Shown here: in pieces, positions 52,620 through 61,021 of the stretch | How the letters are laid out: the number at the start of each line of letters is the position of its first letter | How positions within the stretch are numbered: position 1 is the stretch's first letter | From: Bacteroidota bacterium | GTDB taxonomy: Bacteria; Bacteroidota; Bacteroidia; Chitinophagales; Chitinophagaceae | Direction: 5' to 3' | Assembly: GCA_023387985.1 (NCBI GenBank) | Contig: JAEWHC010000002.1 | Span: forward strand, 186,001 to 250,000 | Length of the DNA: 64,000 nt | Translations under genes and position numbers: made by a program | The notes under the pieces: model-generated | What the model was told of the DNA's origin: nothing | What the model saw: the letters and a program-made list of their open reading frames with translations, nothing else | The model's database searches: none

Positions 52620-53723
52620 ATGAAAATAACCCGAATTGACCTTTACAAATATTCCATTCCCATGGAGCCTTTCCGTATAGCAACCGGAACCTCCTATGCA
52701 GCAGAGAACGTATTGATCAATGTATTTACCGATGAAGGCCTGACCGGCATCGGAGAATGTTCTCCTTTTGCTGCCGTTACCGGCGAAACCCAGGGTACCT
52801 GCATGGCCGTAGGAAAAGATTTTGCGGGGATCTGGTCAGGCAAAGACCCTCTTGCCATTGACGAGCGTCTGGCCGAGCTGGATGACTACATTTATGGCAA
52901 TACCACCATAAAAAGTGCTTTTGATATGGCGCTTCATGACCTGGCGGCCAAGGCGGAAAATCTTCCGCTTTACAAGTATCTCGGGGGAAGTTATCAAGAA
53001 CCTGTGAGCGACATTACGGTAGGCCTTGGTCCAAAGGAGGAAATGCTGGGTAAGGCCAGATCCTTCGTTGAAAAATATGGTAACCCTACTTTGAAAATCA
53101 AACTCGGCAGAAACGCCCAGGATGAGGTTTACCTCATGGAAGATTTGCGTTCTGTTGTCGGGCAGGATATTAAAATCCGGGTTGATGCCAACCAGGGTTG
53201 GGATTTTGAATCTGCAGTTTTGGCCCTGACGGGTATGCAACATTTCCGTATTGAATTTTGTGAGCAGCCCATGCCTAAGCACCTGGATTACAAAATGCCT
53301 TCTTTACGAAGGATCAGCCAGGTACAGGTAATGGCCGACGAAAGTGTTTTCGGTGTAAATGATGTTGAACGGATAATGCGCATCCTGGCCTTCAATTCGG
53401 TAAATATCAAATTCTGCAAAGCCGGCGGCATCCGCAACGCGCTGTTGATCCATAACCTGTGTCAAAGCTTTGATTTGCCCAATATGATTGGCGGAATGGT
53501 TGAAAGCCGCCTGGGCCTTACGGCCAAAGTACATTTCGCCCTTGCTGCGCCAAATGTAAAATATTATGATTTAGACACCTGTCTTCTCGGCCATACAATG
53601 GACCCCGTGGTGGGAGGAGCGGTTTTCCAGGGATTGAAACTGATCCCGCCGTCCGGGCCGGGAATTGGCGCGGATGTTGACCCTGATTTTTTAAAAAAAT
53701 GCGACAAAATTTCTATCCACTAG
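52620..53723 (+). CDS. Dipeptide epimerase (enolase superfamily, L-Ala-D/L-Glu type)
   Basis: A 367-residue member of the mandelate racemase/muconate lactonising group. The capping domain occupies 1-120 (IPMEPFRIATGTSYAAENVLI). In the barrel, the first catalytic lysine is in TLKIKLGRN, the metal ligands follow in IRVDANQGW, FCEQPMPK and VMADESVF, and the second lysine is in NIKFCKAGG. This pattern fits dipeptide epimerases that help recycle murein peptides, though the exact dipeptide is not predictable. The thioesterase gene follows 14 bp after the stop. Confidence 0.85.
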   Translation: MKITRIDLYKYSIPMEPFRIATGTSYAAENVLINVFTDEGLTGIGECSPFAAVTGETQGTCMAVGKDFAGIWSGKDPLAIDERLAELDDYIYGNTTIKSAFDMALHDLAAKAENLPLYKYLGGSYQEPVSDITVGLGPKEEMLGKARSFVEKYGNPTLKIKLGRNAQDEVYLMEDLRSVVGQDIKIRVDANQGWDFESAVLALTGMQHFRIEFCEQPMPKHLDYKMPSLRRISQVQVMADESVFGVNDVERIMRILAFNSVNIKFCKAGGIRNALLIHNLCQSFDLPNMIGGMVESRLGLTAKVHFALAAPNVKYYDLDTCLLGHTMDPVVGGAVFQGLKLIPPSGPGIGADVDPDFLKKCDKISIH

Positions 53724-53737
53724 CTACCGGCGGAAAT

Positions 53738-54250
53738 ATGCCGGCTTCCAAAAAAGTTTCAGAGAGCATCAATTTCATGAATGAACTTGTGCTTCCCAAC
53801 GATACGAATACCTTCGGTAACCTTATGGGCGGCCGTCTGATGTACTGGATGGATATTGCCGCGGCATATTGCGCGGCCAAACATTGCAGCGCTCCTGTGG
53901 TAACGGTTTCGGTGGACAATATCTCATTCAAAAACCCCATAAGGCTTGGTCATTATGTGAAAATTGTTGCCAAGATCACGCGTGCTTTCAATACCAGCAT
54001 GGAGATCCACCTGACTGTTTTTGGGGAAGATACCCAACAACAATTTACCTATGAGAGCAACCAGGCCTATTTCACGTTTGTTGCCCTTGATCCCAATGGT
54101 AAACCCCGTACAGTTCCTGACGTGGAATATGAAACAGAAGCCGAAAAGACCCTGTATGAGGGGGCCTTGCAACGGCGGCAATTGCGTCTCGTCTTAAGTG
54201 GGAAAATGAAACCTGGAGAAGCCACAGAGTTGCGGGCCATGTTTTTATAA
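53738..54250 (+). CDS. Acyl-CoA thioesterase (hotdog fold, YciA/BFIT type)
   Basis: A 170-residue cytosolic thioesterase. ELVLPNDTNTFGNLMGGRLMYWMDIAA is the hotdog signature with the catalytic Asn/Asp helix, followed by VTVSVDNISFKNPIRLGHYV and YFTFVALDPNGKPRTVPDV. It hydrolyses acyl-CoA, probably of medium to long chain. I use the ATG at 53738; an earlier ATG at 53699 would overlap the epimerase gene. Confidence 0.9.
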   Translation: MPASKKVSESINFMNELVLPNDTNTFGNLMGGRLMYWMDIAAAYCAAKHCSAPVVTVSVDNISFKNPIRLGHYVKIVAKITRAFNTSMEIHLTVFGEDTQQQFTYESNQAYFTFVALDPNGKPRTVPDVEYETEAEKTLYEGALQRRQLRLVLSGKMKPGEATELRAMFL

Positions 54251-54285
54251 TCATTCGTGTAATACACCAATAGATTACCGTTACC

Positions 54286-54855
54286 CTACTCCAAACTTTT
54301 GAGCCTCGCTTTAACTTTATCATTGATGATTTTGTAAACCATTTCTGGACGGTATTTCCGCCAATCCGGCATTTCCATGAGTTCAACGTAATAATTCAAC
54401 TTGAGCTTTCTGAAATCATATTGTGAACTTTCAGGCATATTCAGGCAAACGATCCATCCATCCCGATCACTCACTTCTTCGTACCATTGTTGATAATAGT
54501 CCGTATCCGAACTATGAAAATTCAGCACATTTTCGGCAAGCAGAATAAATTTTGAAATGCCCTGCTCCAGGATGGGTTCTAAGATCTCTTTCCACAAAAT
54601 GCTAATGTCATTCTCAATGGCATCATTCCATTCCCCAATCATTTCAATAATGCAGCAATGTCGACGGTAATCGGCATACAAAATTTTAAGAAAAAGTGTA
54701 TGACTTCCGAAATTATCCCAGTAAGGATGCAAAACATAATTGTAAACCACGTTATAATCGCGTTCGTTAATCTCCCGGCCAAAAAGCGGGCTACGCACAT
54801 CCTCTTCGCTTGTATACTGATCTCTCCACCGGTGATATGGTTCTAACTGCTGCAT
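54286..54855 (-). CDS. Conserved hypothetical protein
   Basis: A 189-residue soluble protein without signal peptide or helices for membranes. It is rich in Tyr, Trp and acidic residues, for example RDYNVVYNYVLHPYWDNFG and DTDYYQQWYEEVSDRDGW. I recognise no family. It converges with the thioesterase gene (36 bp) and is divergent from the TonB receptor. Codon and residue use look like a real gene. Confidence 0.6.
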   Translation of the reverse strand: MQQLEPYHRWRDQYTSEEDVRSPLFGREINERDYNVVYNYVLHPYWDNFGSHTLFLKILYADYRRHCCIIEMIGEWNDAIENDISILWKEILEPILEQGISKFILLAENVLNFHSSDTDYYQQWYEEVSDRDGWIVCLNMPESSQYDFRKLKLNYYVELMEMPDWRKYRPEMVYKIINDKVKARLKSLE

Positions 54856-54976
54856 TCATTCAAAGATAACTCTATAGAAAATGTACAAAAAATGAACCAG
54901 GGGGTTTAAACAGACTTTATAATAATTTGCACCCGGCATTTTTCGTTTCATTAATTTAGTGCCATTCCAGTCAGGT

Positions 54977-57478
54977 ATGAAACAACGCTATGGTTTTCTA
55001 TTGTTTGCGGCATTGCTTTGGGCATGCTTTGGCCAGGCACAAACTGCATCCATCAGGGGAATTGTGTATGACAATTCGGGCAACCCGTTAAATGGTGTAA
55101 CTGTTCAGATCATGGGGTCTCAAACAGGAACATCCACCAACAATGAAGGTAAATTTCAAATACAGGTTCGGGCCGGCCGTGGGCTTGCGCTTGAATTCAG
55201 TCATACCGGCTACCAGGCCCATAAGCAAAATTTTTTCCTGAACCGCGATGAGGACGAGGAAGTATTTATCCGGTTAATGCCGGGAGAAACGGTACTTGCC
55301 CCCGTGGAAGTAACTACCGTGCGCCAGGGGCGTATTGCGGGAATTATCGGCATAAATCCCAAGCTTGTACAGTTAAGTCCAGCTCCAATTTCAGGGGTGG
55401 AGGCCCTCATTAAGGTGTTGGTGGGTAGCAATAACGAACTGAGTAGCCAATACAATGTGCGGGGAGGGGCTTTTGATGAAAATTTGATTTATGTGAACGA
55501 TTTTGAAATTTACCGCCCCTATCTCGTCCGCAATGGGCAGCAGGAAGGCTTGAGCTTTATCAATCCTGCGCTTGTAAAAAACATCCATTTTTATAATGGG
55601 GGTTTCCAGGCAAAATATGGTGATAAAATGAGCAGCGCTCTTGATGTGCATTATAAAACTCCCACCCACAATGCAGGCAGCCTTTACCTGGGATTACTCG
55701 AACAAGGTTTACACCTGGAAGGGAGTAGAAATAAAAAATTCACCTGGCTTGCGGGAGCCCGAAACCGGAGCCTGCGCAATCTTCTTACCGCCCAGGAAAC
55801 CAAGGGAAATTACATGCCTTCAAGCAGCGATGTGCAGGTGCTGTTTGGATGGAAGCCGGATGAAAAATGGCAACTGGAATTGCTAGGCAATCTGAGCAGT
55901 ACTCAATTTGGTTTACTACCGGAAGAGAGCAGGCAAACCACCTCGGTTTTCACACCTTTTTTCCAGATGAACCTGGGGCTTGATGTAGATTTTTCCGGCC
56001 GTGAAAAGGATAAATTTTCAACCCGGTTTGCCGGTTTCACCGCTTCAAAAAATGTAAATAGCCGCTTCAGTTATAAATTCATGCTGAGCCATTTGCAAAA
56101 CCGCGAAGCTGAGCGAATCAACATTTCCGGAAGTTATCTTTTCGGCGACCGGGAGTTTGACCCGGCTTCTTCCGATTTTGGTCTTATCATCAATCCGCTC
56201 GGTGCAGGAGAATTTTTGCAGTATGCCCGCAACGAACTCAAAATGAATATCAGTAATGTTTCAGTGAGGGGAACCTGGCGATTTGGCGACCATTTTTTGC
56301 AGGCCGGGCAATCTTTTGAAATTGCAGGAATTGAAGACGTGCTGAATGAATTTAATTATCAGGACAGTGCAGGCTTCAGCCTGCCGAATAACCCGGGACC
56401 ATTTCAGATCCAAAACACGTTGAATGCATCCAACACATTGATTACAAATCGGCTACACGGGTTTATTCAGGACAACATTTCATTCGGATCCGGGCGCCAA
56501 TGGGCAATTCAGGCGGGCATGCGTTACCACTATAATTTTCTCAATCACCAGTTTATAGCCTCCCCTCGTGTAAACCTGAGTTTTGCCCCGCTTCATTCCA
56601 GGAATGATGTTGTTTACAGGCTGAATGCCGGCAGATACGCTCAACCTCCGTTTTACCGCGAAATGCGCAATCCGGACGGCCGGTTGAATAAAGATTTGCT
56701 TGCCCAGGATAGCTGGCAATTGAGCGGAGCGATAGATTATGTTTTTTCCTGGATGAACCGCCCATTCCGGTTTACAGGTGAAACGTATTACAAACTGATG
56801 AATCATGTGGTTTCGTATGATATCGATAATGTGCGCCTCCGTTACAGTGGCATGAATGACGCGGATGCACGGGTTTGGGGAATTGAAGGGAGGTTGTTTG
56901 GGGAAATAGTAAAAGACGCGGAAAGCTGGCTGAGCGTTGGATTTATGAATGCACGGGAAAATTTATACAACGATTTCTACCTGAATTACCTGAATGCTGC
57001 AGGTGAGATTATCGGGCCGCAAACGGAAGACCGGGTGGTGGCGGATACCCGGGAGGTGGAAATAGGTTGGCTGCGGAGACCTACTGACCGGAGATTAAAC
57101 ATTGGGTTGTTTTTCAGCGATTACCTTACCACCGACAATAATTTCCGCACTCACCTGCAACTCCTTTATGGCAGCAATTTGCCTTACAATATTCCGGGCA
57201 GTACCAAATATCGAAACGCCATGGAAATTCCCGCCTATTTGCGCGTAGATGTTGGCTTTATGTACCGGCTTGCCGGAGGTGACCAACATTTAAGGCGCAG
57301 CCATGACCCCTTTCGTAAAATGAAAAACATCTGGATTTCCGCCGAGGTCTTCAACCTCCTCGACAGGGGAAACACCATTAGTTACACGTTGATCAAAGAC
57401 TTTTCAAACAATACTTTTACCATCCCTAACCGTTTGACACCTAGGTTGCTGAATTTCAAAATATCTTTTGAGTTTTGA
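54977..57478 (+). CDS. TonB-dependent receptor with N-terminal carboxypeptidase-like domain
   Basis: An 833-residue outer-membrane receptor. Signal peptide ends CFGQAQ (about 21); a CarboxypepD-reg-like domain follows at about 24-105 (ASIRGIVYDNSGNPLNGVTVQI); the plug carries PAPISGVEALIKVLVGSNNEL and QYNVRGGAFDENLIYVNDFEIYRP; the barrel ends with LNFKISFEF. No SusD partner lies nearby, so it belongs with the stand-alone receptors, which take up siderophores, vitamins or peptides. I use the ATG at 54977; a GTG at 54959 is the alternative. Confidence 0.92.
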   Translation: MKQRYGFLLFAALLWACFGQAQTASIRGIVYDNSGNPLNGVTVQIMGSQTGTSTNNEGKFQIQVRAGRGLALEFSHTGYQAHKQNFFLNRDEDEEVFIRLMPGETVLAPVEVTTVRQGRIAGIIGINPKLVQLSPAPISGVEALIKVLVGSNNELSSQYNVRGGAFDENLIYVNDFEIYRPYLVRNGQQEGLSFINPALVKNIHFYNGGFQAKYGDKMSSALDVHYKTPTHNAGSLYLGLLEQGLHLEGSRNKKFTWLAGARNRSLRNLLTAQETKGNYMPSSSDVQVLFGWKPDEKWQLELLGNLSSTQFGLLPEESRQTTSVFTPFFQMNLGLDVDFSGREKDKFSTRFAGFTASKNVNSRFSYKFMLSHLQNREAERINISGSYLFGDREFDPASSDFGLIINPLGAGEFLQYARNELKMNISNVSVRGTWRFGDHFLQAGQSFEIAGIEDVLNEFNYQDSAGFSLPNNPGPFQIQNTLNASNTLITNRLHGFIQDNISFGSGRQWAIQAGMRYHYNFLNHQFIASPRVNLSFAPLHSRNDVVYRLNAGRYAQPPFYREMRNPDGRLNKDLLAQDSWQLSGAIDYVFSWMNRPFRFTGETYYKLMNHVVSYDIDNVRLRYSGMNDADARVWGIEGRLFGEIVKDAESWLSVGFMNARENLYNDFYLNYLNAAGEIIGPQTEDRVVADTREVEIGWLRRPTDRRLNIGLFFSDYLTTDNNFRTHLQLLYGSNLPYNIPGSTKYRNAMEIPAYLRVDVGFMYRLAGGDQHLRRSHDPFRKMKNIWISAEVFNLLDRGNTISYTLIKDFSNNTFTIPNRLTPRLLNFKISFEF

Positions 57479-57529
57479 TCACCGCCCCGTTATTCAAATA
57501 CATTAATTGTTCGCGAAAAAAATGCTTTT

Positions 57530-57865
57530 ATGAAAATTAATCTCAATGAAACTCAGCCTTTCGAGTTTTTCCCGGGATATTTTGGAAAAATGATTCACAA
57601 TGCACACAACACGGTGGCCATTTGGAGCATCACTGAGGGATCCGCTATTCCGCTGCATCATCACGTGCATACGCAGATAATGTGGATGCAGGAAGGCCGG
57701 TTCTGGTTTGAACTCGATGGTCAGGAAATGATTCTTGAAGCTGGTGATGTATTGTGCATTCCCTCCAATATACCGCATCGTGGAAAAGCATTGACCGCCT
57801 GCAGGATCACCGATGTGTTTTCACCGGAACGTGAAGATTACAAAGCAAAACAACTAGCCGGGTGA
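57530..57865 (+). CDS. Small cupin domain protein
   Basis: A 111-residue single-domain cupin. The two motifs are IPLHHHVHTQIMWMQEGRFWFEL (metal ligands His-His-Glu) and AGDVLCIPSNIPHRGKAL (His). Such proteins bind a metal and can act as isomerases or small-ligand sensors; the substrate is unknown. It lies 51 bp after the TonB receptor gene. Confidence 0.85.
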   Translation: MKINLNETQPFEFFPGYFGKMIHNAHNTVAIWSITEGSAIPLHHHVHTQIMWMQEGRFWFELDGQEMILEAGDVLCIPSNIPHRGKALTACRITDVFSPEREDYKAKQLAG

Positions 57866-57914
57866 ATGTTATGGAGATAAGCATGTAATCCGAACTTTCA
57901 ATCTTTCTTTTTTT

Positions 57915-58307
57915 TTATTGAACAGTGATTATCCGTTCAGCGTACTCAGTTTCTGACTGCACAAACCGCAGATAGAGATTACCGGCTTTTTCAGGCCTGA
58001 AATTATAGGTGGTATCCAGATGCTTCAATTCCTGTGTACACACACAACCTTCATATTTTGCAATCAGGCGGATATAAGTAGTATCCGCAGATTTTATTTC
58101 TTCAAATTTCTCGAATTTTCCACAACCATTCACCACGGTAAAATCCACACTGAATTGCAAATTCTGACCCACCGTTCCACTTTGTGGACCTGTAACCTCT
58201 TCAATTTTAGCGTAAGCAAAACTGAAGCAATCCCCTTCATCAAAGCCTTTCAGGCATGAAGCAAAAACAAGCAAAAAGGGAATAATCAACAAAGCTGTCT
58301 TTTTCAT
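57915..58307 (-). CDS. Putative lipoprotein
   Basis: A 130-residue lipoprotein with signal MKKTALLIIPFLLVFASC (Cys18), then a beta-rich domain with IEEVTGPQSGTVGQNLQFSV and CVCTQELKHLDTTYNFRPEKAG, like Ig-type surface domains. No family recognised. The ATG at 58307 fits the signal peptide; longer frames upstream are not credible. Confidence 0.7.
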   Translation of the reverse strand: MKKTALLIIPFLLVFASCLKGFDEGDCFSFAYAKIEEVTGPQSGTVGQNLQFSVDFTVVNGCGKFEKFEEIKSADTTYIRLIAKYEGCVCTQELKHLDTTYNFRPEKAGNLYLRFVQSETEYAERIITVQ

Positions 58308-58484
58308 TATAATACTATTTATGCAGTAAAACCAATGAATGGCAAAACGTTGCATTATGCTAAATTTTACCCTGGTAAACGTGAACAATTTCCAGGCCAT
58401 CGCTTCCAGCCACGTTTTGATTTAACATTCAATAGATTGATCTGCATGGCAAATTTGCCAGGAAAATGCTGAGGATGATTTCAA

Positions 58485-58516
58485 AAAAAACCGGAATCAG
58501 TTGAATCCGGTTTTTT
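58485..58516. terminator. Intrinsic terminator after pdhB
   Basis: AAAAAACCGGA and TCCGGTTTTTT form an 11-bp stem, with a further TCA/TGA pairing inside. It lies 18 nt after the pdhB stop on the minus strand and is symmetric enough to work both ways. Confidence 0.85.
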
Positions 58517-58534
58517 CGGGGAATTGGCCTCTTA

Positions 58535-59521
58535 TTATTTTTTAAGGTACATTACCTCTTTCGCCAGTTTCACTGTCCTGGGCACATCAGGTATGGCCAG
58601 GGCGGCAAGATTTGGTGCATAGTGCATGGGCGCATCCGCGCTGGTAATCCTGAGGATTGGCGCATCAAGGTAATCAAAGGCTTCTTTCTGAATGCGGTAA
58701 GCGATTTCTGAACTTACCGAGCACATAGGCCATTGTTCTTCCACAATGATCATACGGTTTGTCTTTTTCACACTTTCCACCATGGTATGCCAATCGAGTG
58801 GTCGAATTGTGCGGAGGTCAACCACTTCGGCATTAATGCCTTCCTTAGCAAGTTCATCGGCGGCACCCAGCGCAACTTTCACCATTTTGTTATAGGAAAC
58901 TATGGTAACATCAGAACCCTGGCGTTTTACGTCGGCTTTGCCAATTTCAATCAGGTATTCTTCTTCCGGCACTTCTCCTTTATCACCGTACATTACTTCA
59001 CTTTCCATAAAGCAAACGGGATCATTATCACGGATGGCAGATTTTAGCAGTCCCTTGGCATCGTATGGATTGCTTGGAGAAATTACCTTGATTCCAGGGA
59101 TATTGGCATAATAGCTCTCAAATGCGGTTGAATGCTGGGCTCCCAGTTGTCCTGCACTTCCATTTGGTCCACGAAAAACAATGGGGCAACCCACCTGTCC
59201 TCCGCTCATCGCCATCATTTTGCTGGCTGTATTCAGGATCTGATCCAATGCCAGGGTGGCAAAGTTCCAGGTCATAAATTCCACAACCGGCCGAAGCCCG
59301 TTTTGGGCGGCACCCACTCCAATTGCGGCAAAGCCAAGCTCGGTGATTGGTGTATCAATTACCCGCTTAGGGCCAAACTCGGCCAGCATGCCCTGGCTAA
59401 CTTTATATGCGCCATTATATTCGGCTACTTCCTCACCCATCAGAAACACCGTCTCATCGCGGCGCATCTCCTCGCTCAATGCTTCACGTAATGCTTCTCT
59501 AAATGCAATAGTTCTTGCCAT
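58535..59521 (-). CDS. pdhB: Pyruvate dehydrogenase E1 component, beta subunit
   Basis: A 328-residue transketolase-type C-terminal half of E1. It begins ARTIAFREALREALSEEMRRDE and has VFLMGEEVAEYNGAYKVSQG, DTPITELGFAAIGVGAAQNG, RGPNGSAGQLGAQHS and the C-terminal transketolase-C domain with VEEQWPMCSVSSEIAYR. It forms a heterotetramer with E1-alpha, which is not in the window; lpdA (6105-7490) supplies E3. I use the ATG at 59521 because the upstream 25 codons do not fit the family. A TATTTTTG -7 element lies at 59553-59546. Confidence 0.95.
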   Translation of the reverse strand: MARTIAFREALREALSEEMRRDETVFLMGEEVAEYNGAYKVSQGMLAEFGPKRVIDTPITELGFAAIGVGAAQNGLRPVVEFMTWNFATLALDQILNTASKMMAMSGGQVGCPIVFRGPNGSAGQLGAQHSTAFESYYANIPGIKVISPSNPYDAKGLLKSAIRDNDPVCFMESEVMYGDKGEVPEEEYLIEIGKADVKRQGSDVTIVSYNKMVKVALGAADELAKEGINAEVVDLRTIRPLDWHTMVESVKKTNRMIIVEEQWPMCSVSSEIAYRIQKEAFDYLDAPILRITSADAPMHYAPNLAALAIPDVPRTVKLAKEVMYLKK

Positions 59522-59545
59522 AATTCCAATTATAATTAAGGGGCA

Positions 59546-59553
59546 CAAAAATA
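59546..59553 (-). promoter_or_regulatory. -7 promoter element of pdhB
   Basis: Minus-strand TATTTTTG fits TAnnTTTG. The predicted start at about 59540 gives a 19-nt leader. Confidence 0.55.
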
Positions 59554-59706
59554 AGCGAATTGAACATGCTAAAAAAAGCCGATACCGGAAAATCATCAGA
59601 AATCAATCCCAAACGGATGAATCTGCAAAAAGACGTTGGGGGTAAAGTACCGGGAACACCTGGTCAGGCCTTAGCAAAAAGAATAATTGTCCCTCTAAAT
59701 GGAAGC

Positions 59707-59728
59707 AGCCTGCGCTATTGCACAGGCT
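59707..59728. terminator. Hairpin after the FAS1 lipoprotein gene
   Basis: Minus-strand AGCCTGTGC and GCGCAGGCT around AATA make a 9-bp stem with one G-U pair, about 25 nt after the FAS1 stop. The minus-strand 3' side is not T-rich, so its role as terminator is uncertain; the T-run is on the plus-strand side. Confidence 0.4.
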
Positions 59729-59753
59729 ACTTTTTCAAAATCATTTTTTCTAC

Positions 59754-60998
59754 TTAAAGTGGAATAGGCAGCAACAGTTTGTCAATCACGTGGATCACAC
59801 CGTTCACAAAGTTCTGATCGCGCGTAACCACAACAGCGGAATAAGGAATCACAGTTCCCGGGGCAGGCACCACAATATTTCCCGGACCCCGCACCTGGAA
59901 GCTTGATCCGTCAATGGTCACCTGAACGTTGGGAAGGAGGTTGCCCGCGACACTTGGATAATTTGATTGCCCAGCAGGAAAATTAACTGCAAATGCACGA
60001 AAGCCCAGGAGGTGGTAGGAAACTACAGCCTGCACCAATTGTTTTGTCAACACCGGGAATAGAGCTGGATTCTTAAATACGTCAGGGGTTCCTACAATTG
60101 CATTGGTCTGGGCTGGCGCATTGGCTGTTGCATAGGCGTTTGCAGCTGCCTCGGCCATTTCCTCAGGTGCACCGCCAGCAATCTGCCCCTGGTAAACCTG
60201 GGCATAGATCATTTGGTAAACAACGGGATGAACCAATTGGTAGAGCGTTGCCTGAAAAACATCGTCATTGGGTGCGAACAAAGTAAAATTGGCGGCTCCA
60301 AGATCAAGATAATCCTGTAAACGCGTACCAGCCGTAACATTTCCCGAATCAGCGCGGATAACGGCAGCTTTCAGGTATTCAAACTGGGAAGCCGTATCCA
60401 GGTAACCCCACAGCGTTTGCTGCGGTGGTGCCACCACCCGTGCCACTTTATGAATGACGCCATTCGAACCTACAATATCAGCCTGGGTAACCGGGATGTT
60501 GTTAGCCCACACCGAGGTTCCGCGCCTTGATACAAAAATGGGTACCCGGTAGCCCATGGGGACCGCAGCATTTGGCGCCAATGCCATTAAAGTACTTTGC
60601 AAATAATTATTAGGGAACTTATCACTGAATTCAGCAGCCTTATAGTTTTCACCGCCAATAATATGGTAGCTGAGTATTGCACGCAATTGAGCGGCAGGCA
60701 AAGCCGCAATGGCTGCGGCGGGAATTCCGCTGGCTGTGAATGCCGCATTGTCCGGGGCAAAAATGGTCATACTGCTTTTCGGATTTTTCAACAGGTCAGC
60801 CAAGCCTGCTTTATTCACAGCGGCTATAAACGTACTGTAAGCGGGATCACTGAGCAACTCAAAGGCGGTATAGCCGGCAGGCATTCCCTGGCCTTTGGGA
60901 GTGGGTTCCGGTAAGTCTTTATTGCACGAAACCAGAACAAGACCAAGCATCGCTACAACGAGACCCGGTTTAAACATATATTGAATGATATATTTCAT
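59754..60998 (-). CDS. Lipoprotein with two fasciclin (FAS1) domains
   Basis: A 414-residue surface lipoprotein, lipobox LVLVSC (Cys25), followed by a Pro-rich linker. FAS1 domain 1 (about 45-200) has STFIAAVNKAGLADLL, SMTIFAPDNAAF and LSYHIIGGEN; domain 2 (about 215-410) has ANFTLFAPNDDVF, VVSYHLLGFRAF and the closing GVIHVIDKLLLPIPL. FAS1 domains mediate adhesion or bind ligands at the surface. The gene starts 23 nt after a TonB receptor gene and is probably its partner. I use the ATG at 60998; a TTG at 61013 also exists. Confidence 0.9.
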   Translation of the reverse strand: MKYIIQYMFKPGLVVAMLGLVLVSCNKDLPEPTPKGQGMPAGYTAFELLSDPAYSTFIAAVNKAGLADLLKNPKSSMTIFAPDNAAFTASGIPAAAIAALPAAQLRAILSYHIIGGENYKAAEFSDKFPNNYLQSTLMALAPNAAVPMGYRVPIFVSRRGTSVWANNIPVTQADIVGSNGVIHKVARVVAPPQQTLWGYLDTASQFEYLKAAVIRADSGNVTAGTRLQDYLDLGAANFTLFAPNDDVFQATLYQLVHPVVYQMIYAQVYQGQIAGGAPEEMAEAAANAYATANAPAQTNAIVGTPDVFKNPALFPVLTKQLVQAVVSYHLLGFRAFAVNFPAGQSNYPSVAGNLLPNVQVTIDGSSFQVRGPGNIVVPAPGTVIPYSAVVVTRDQNFVNGVIHVIDKLLLPIPL

Positions 60999-61021
60999 AG
61001 AATTAGAATTCAATGTTTGAA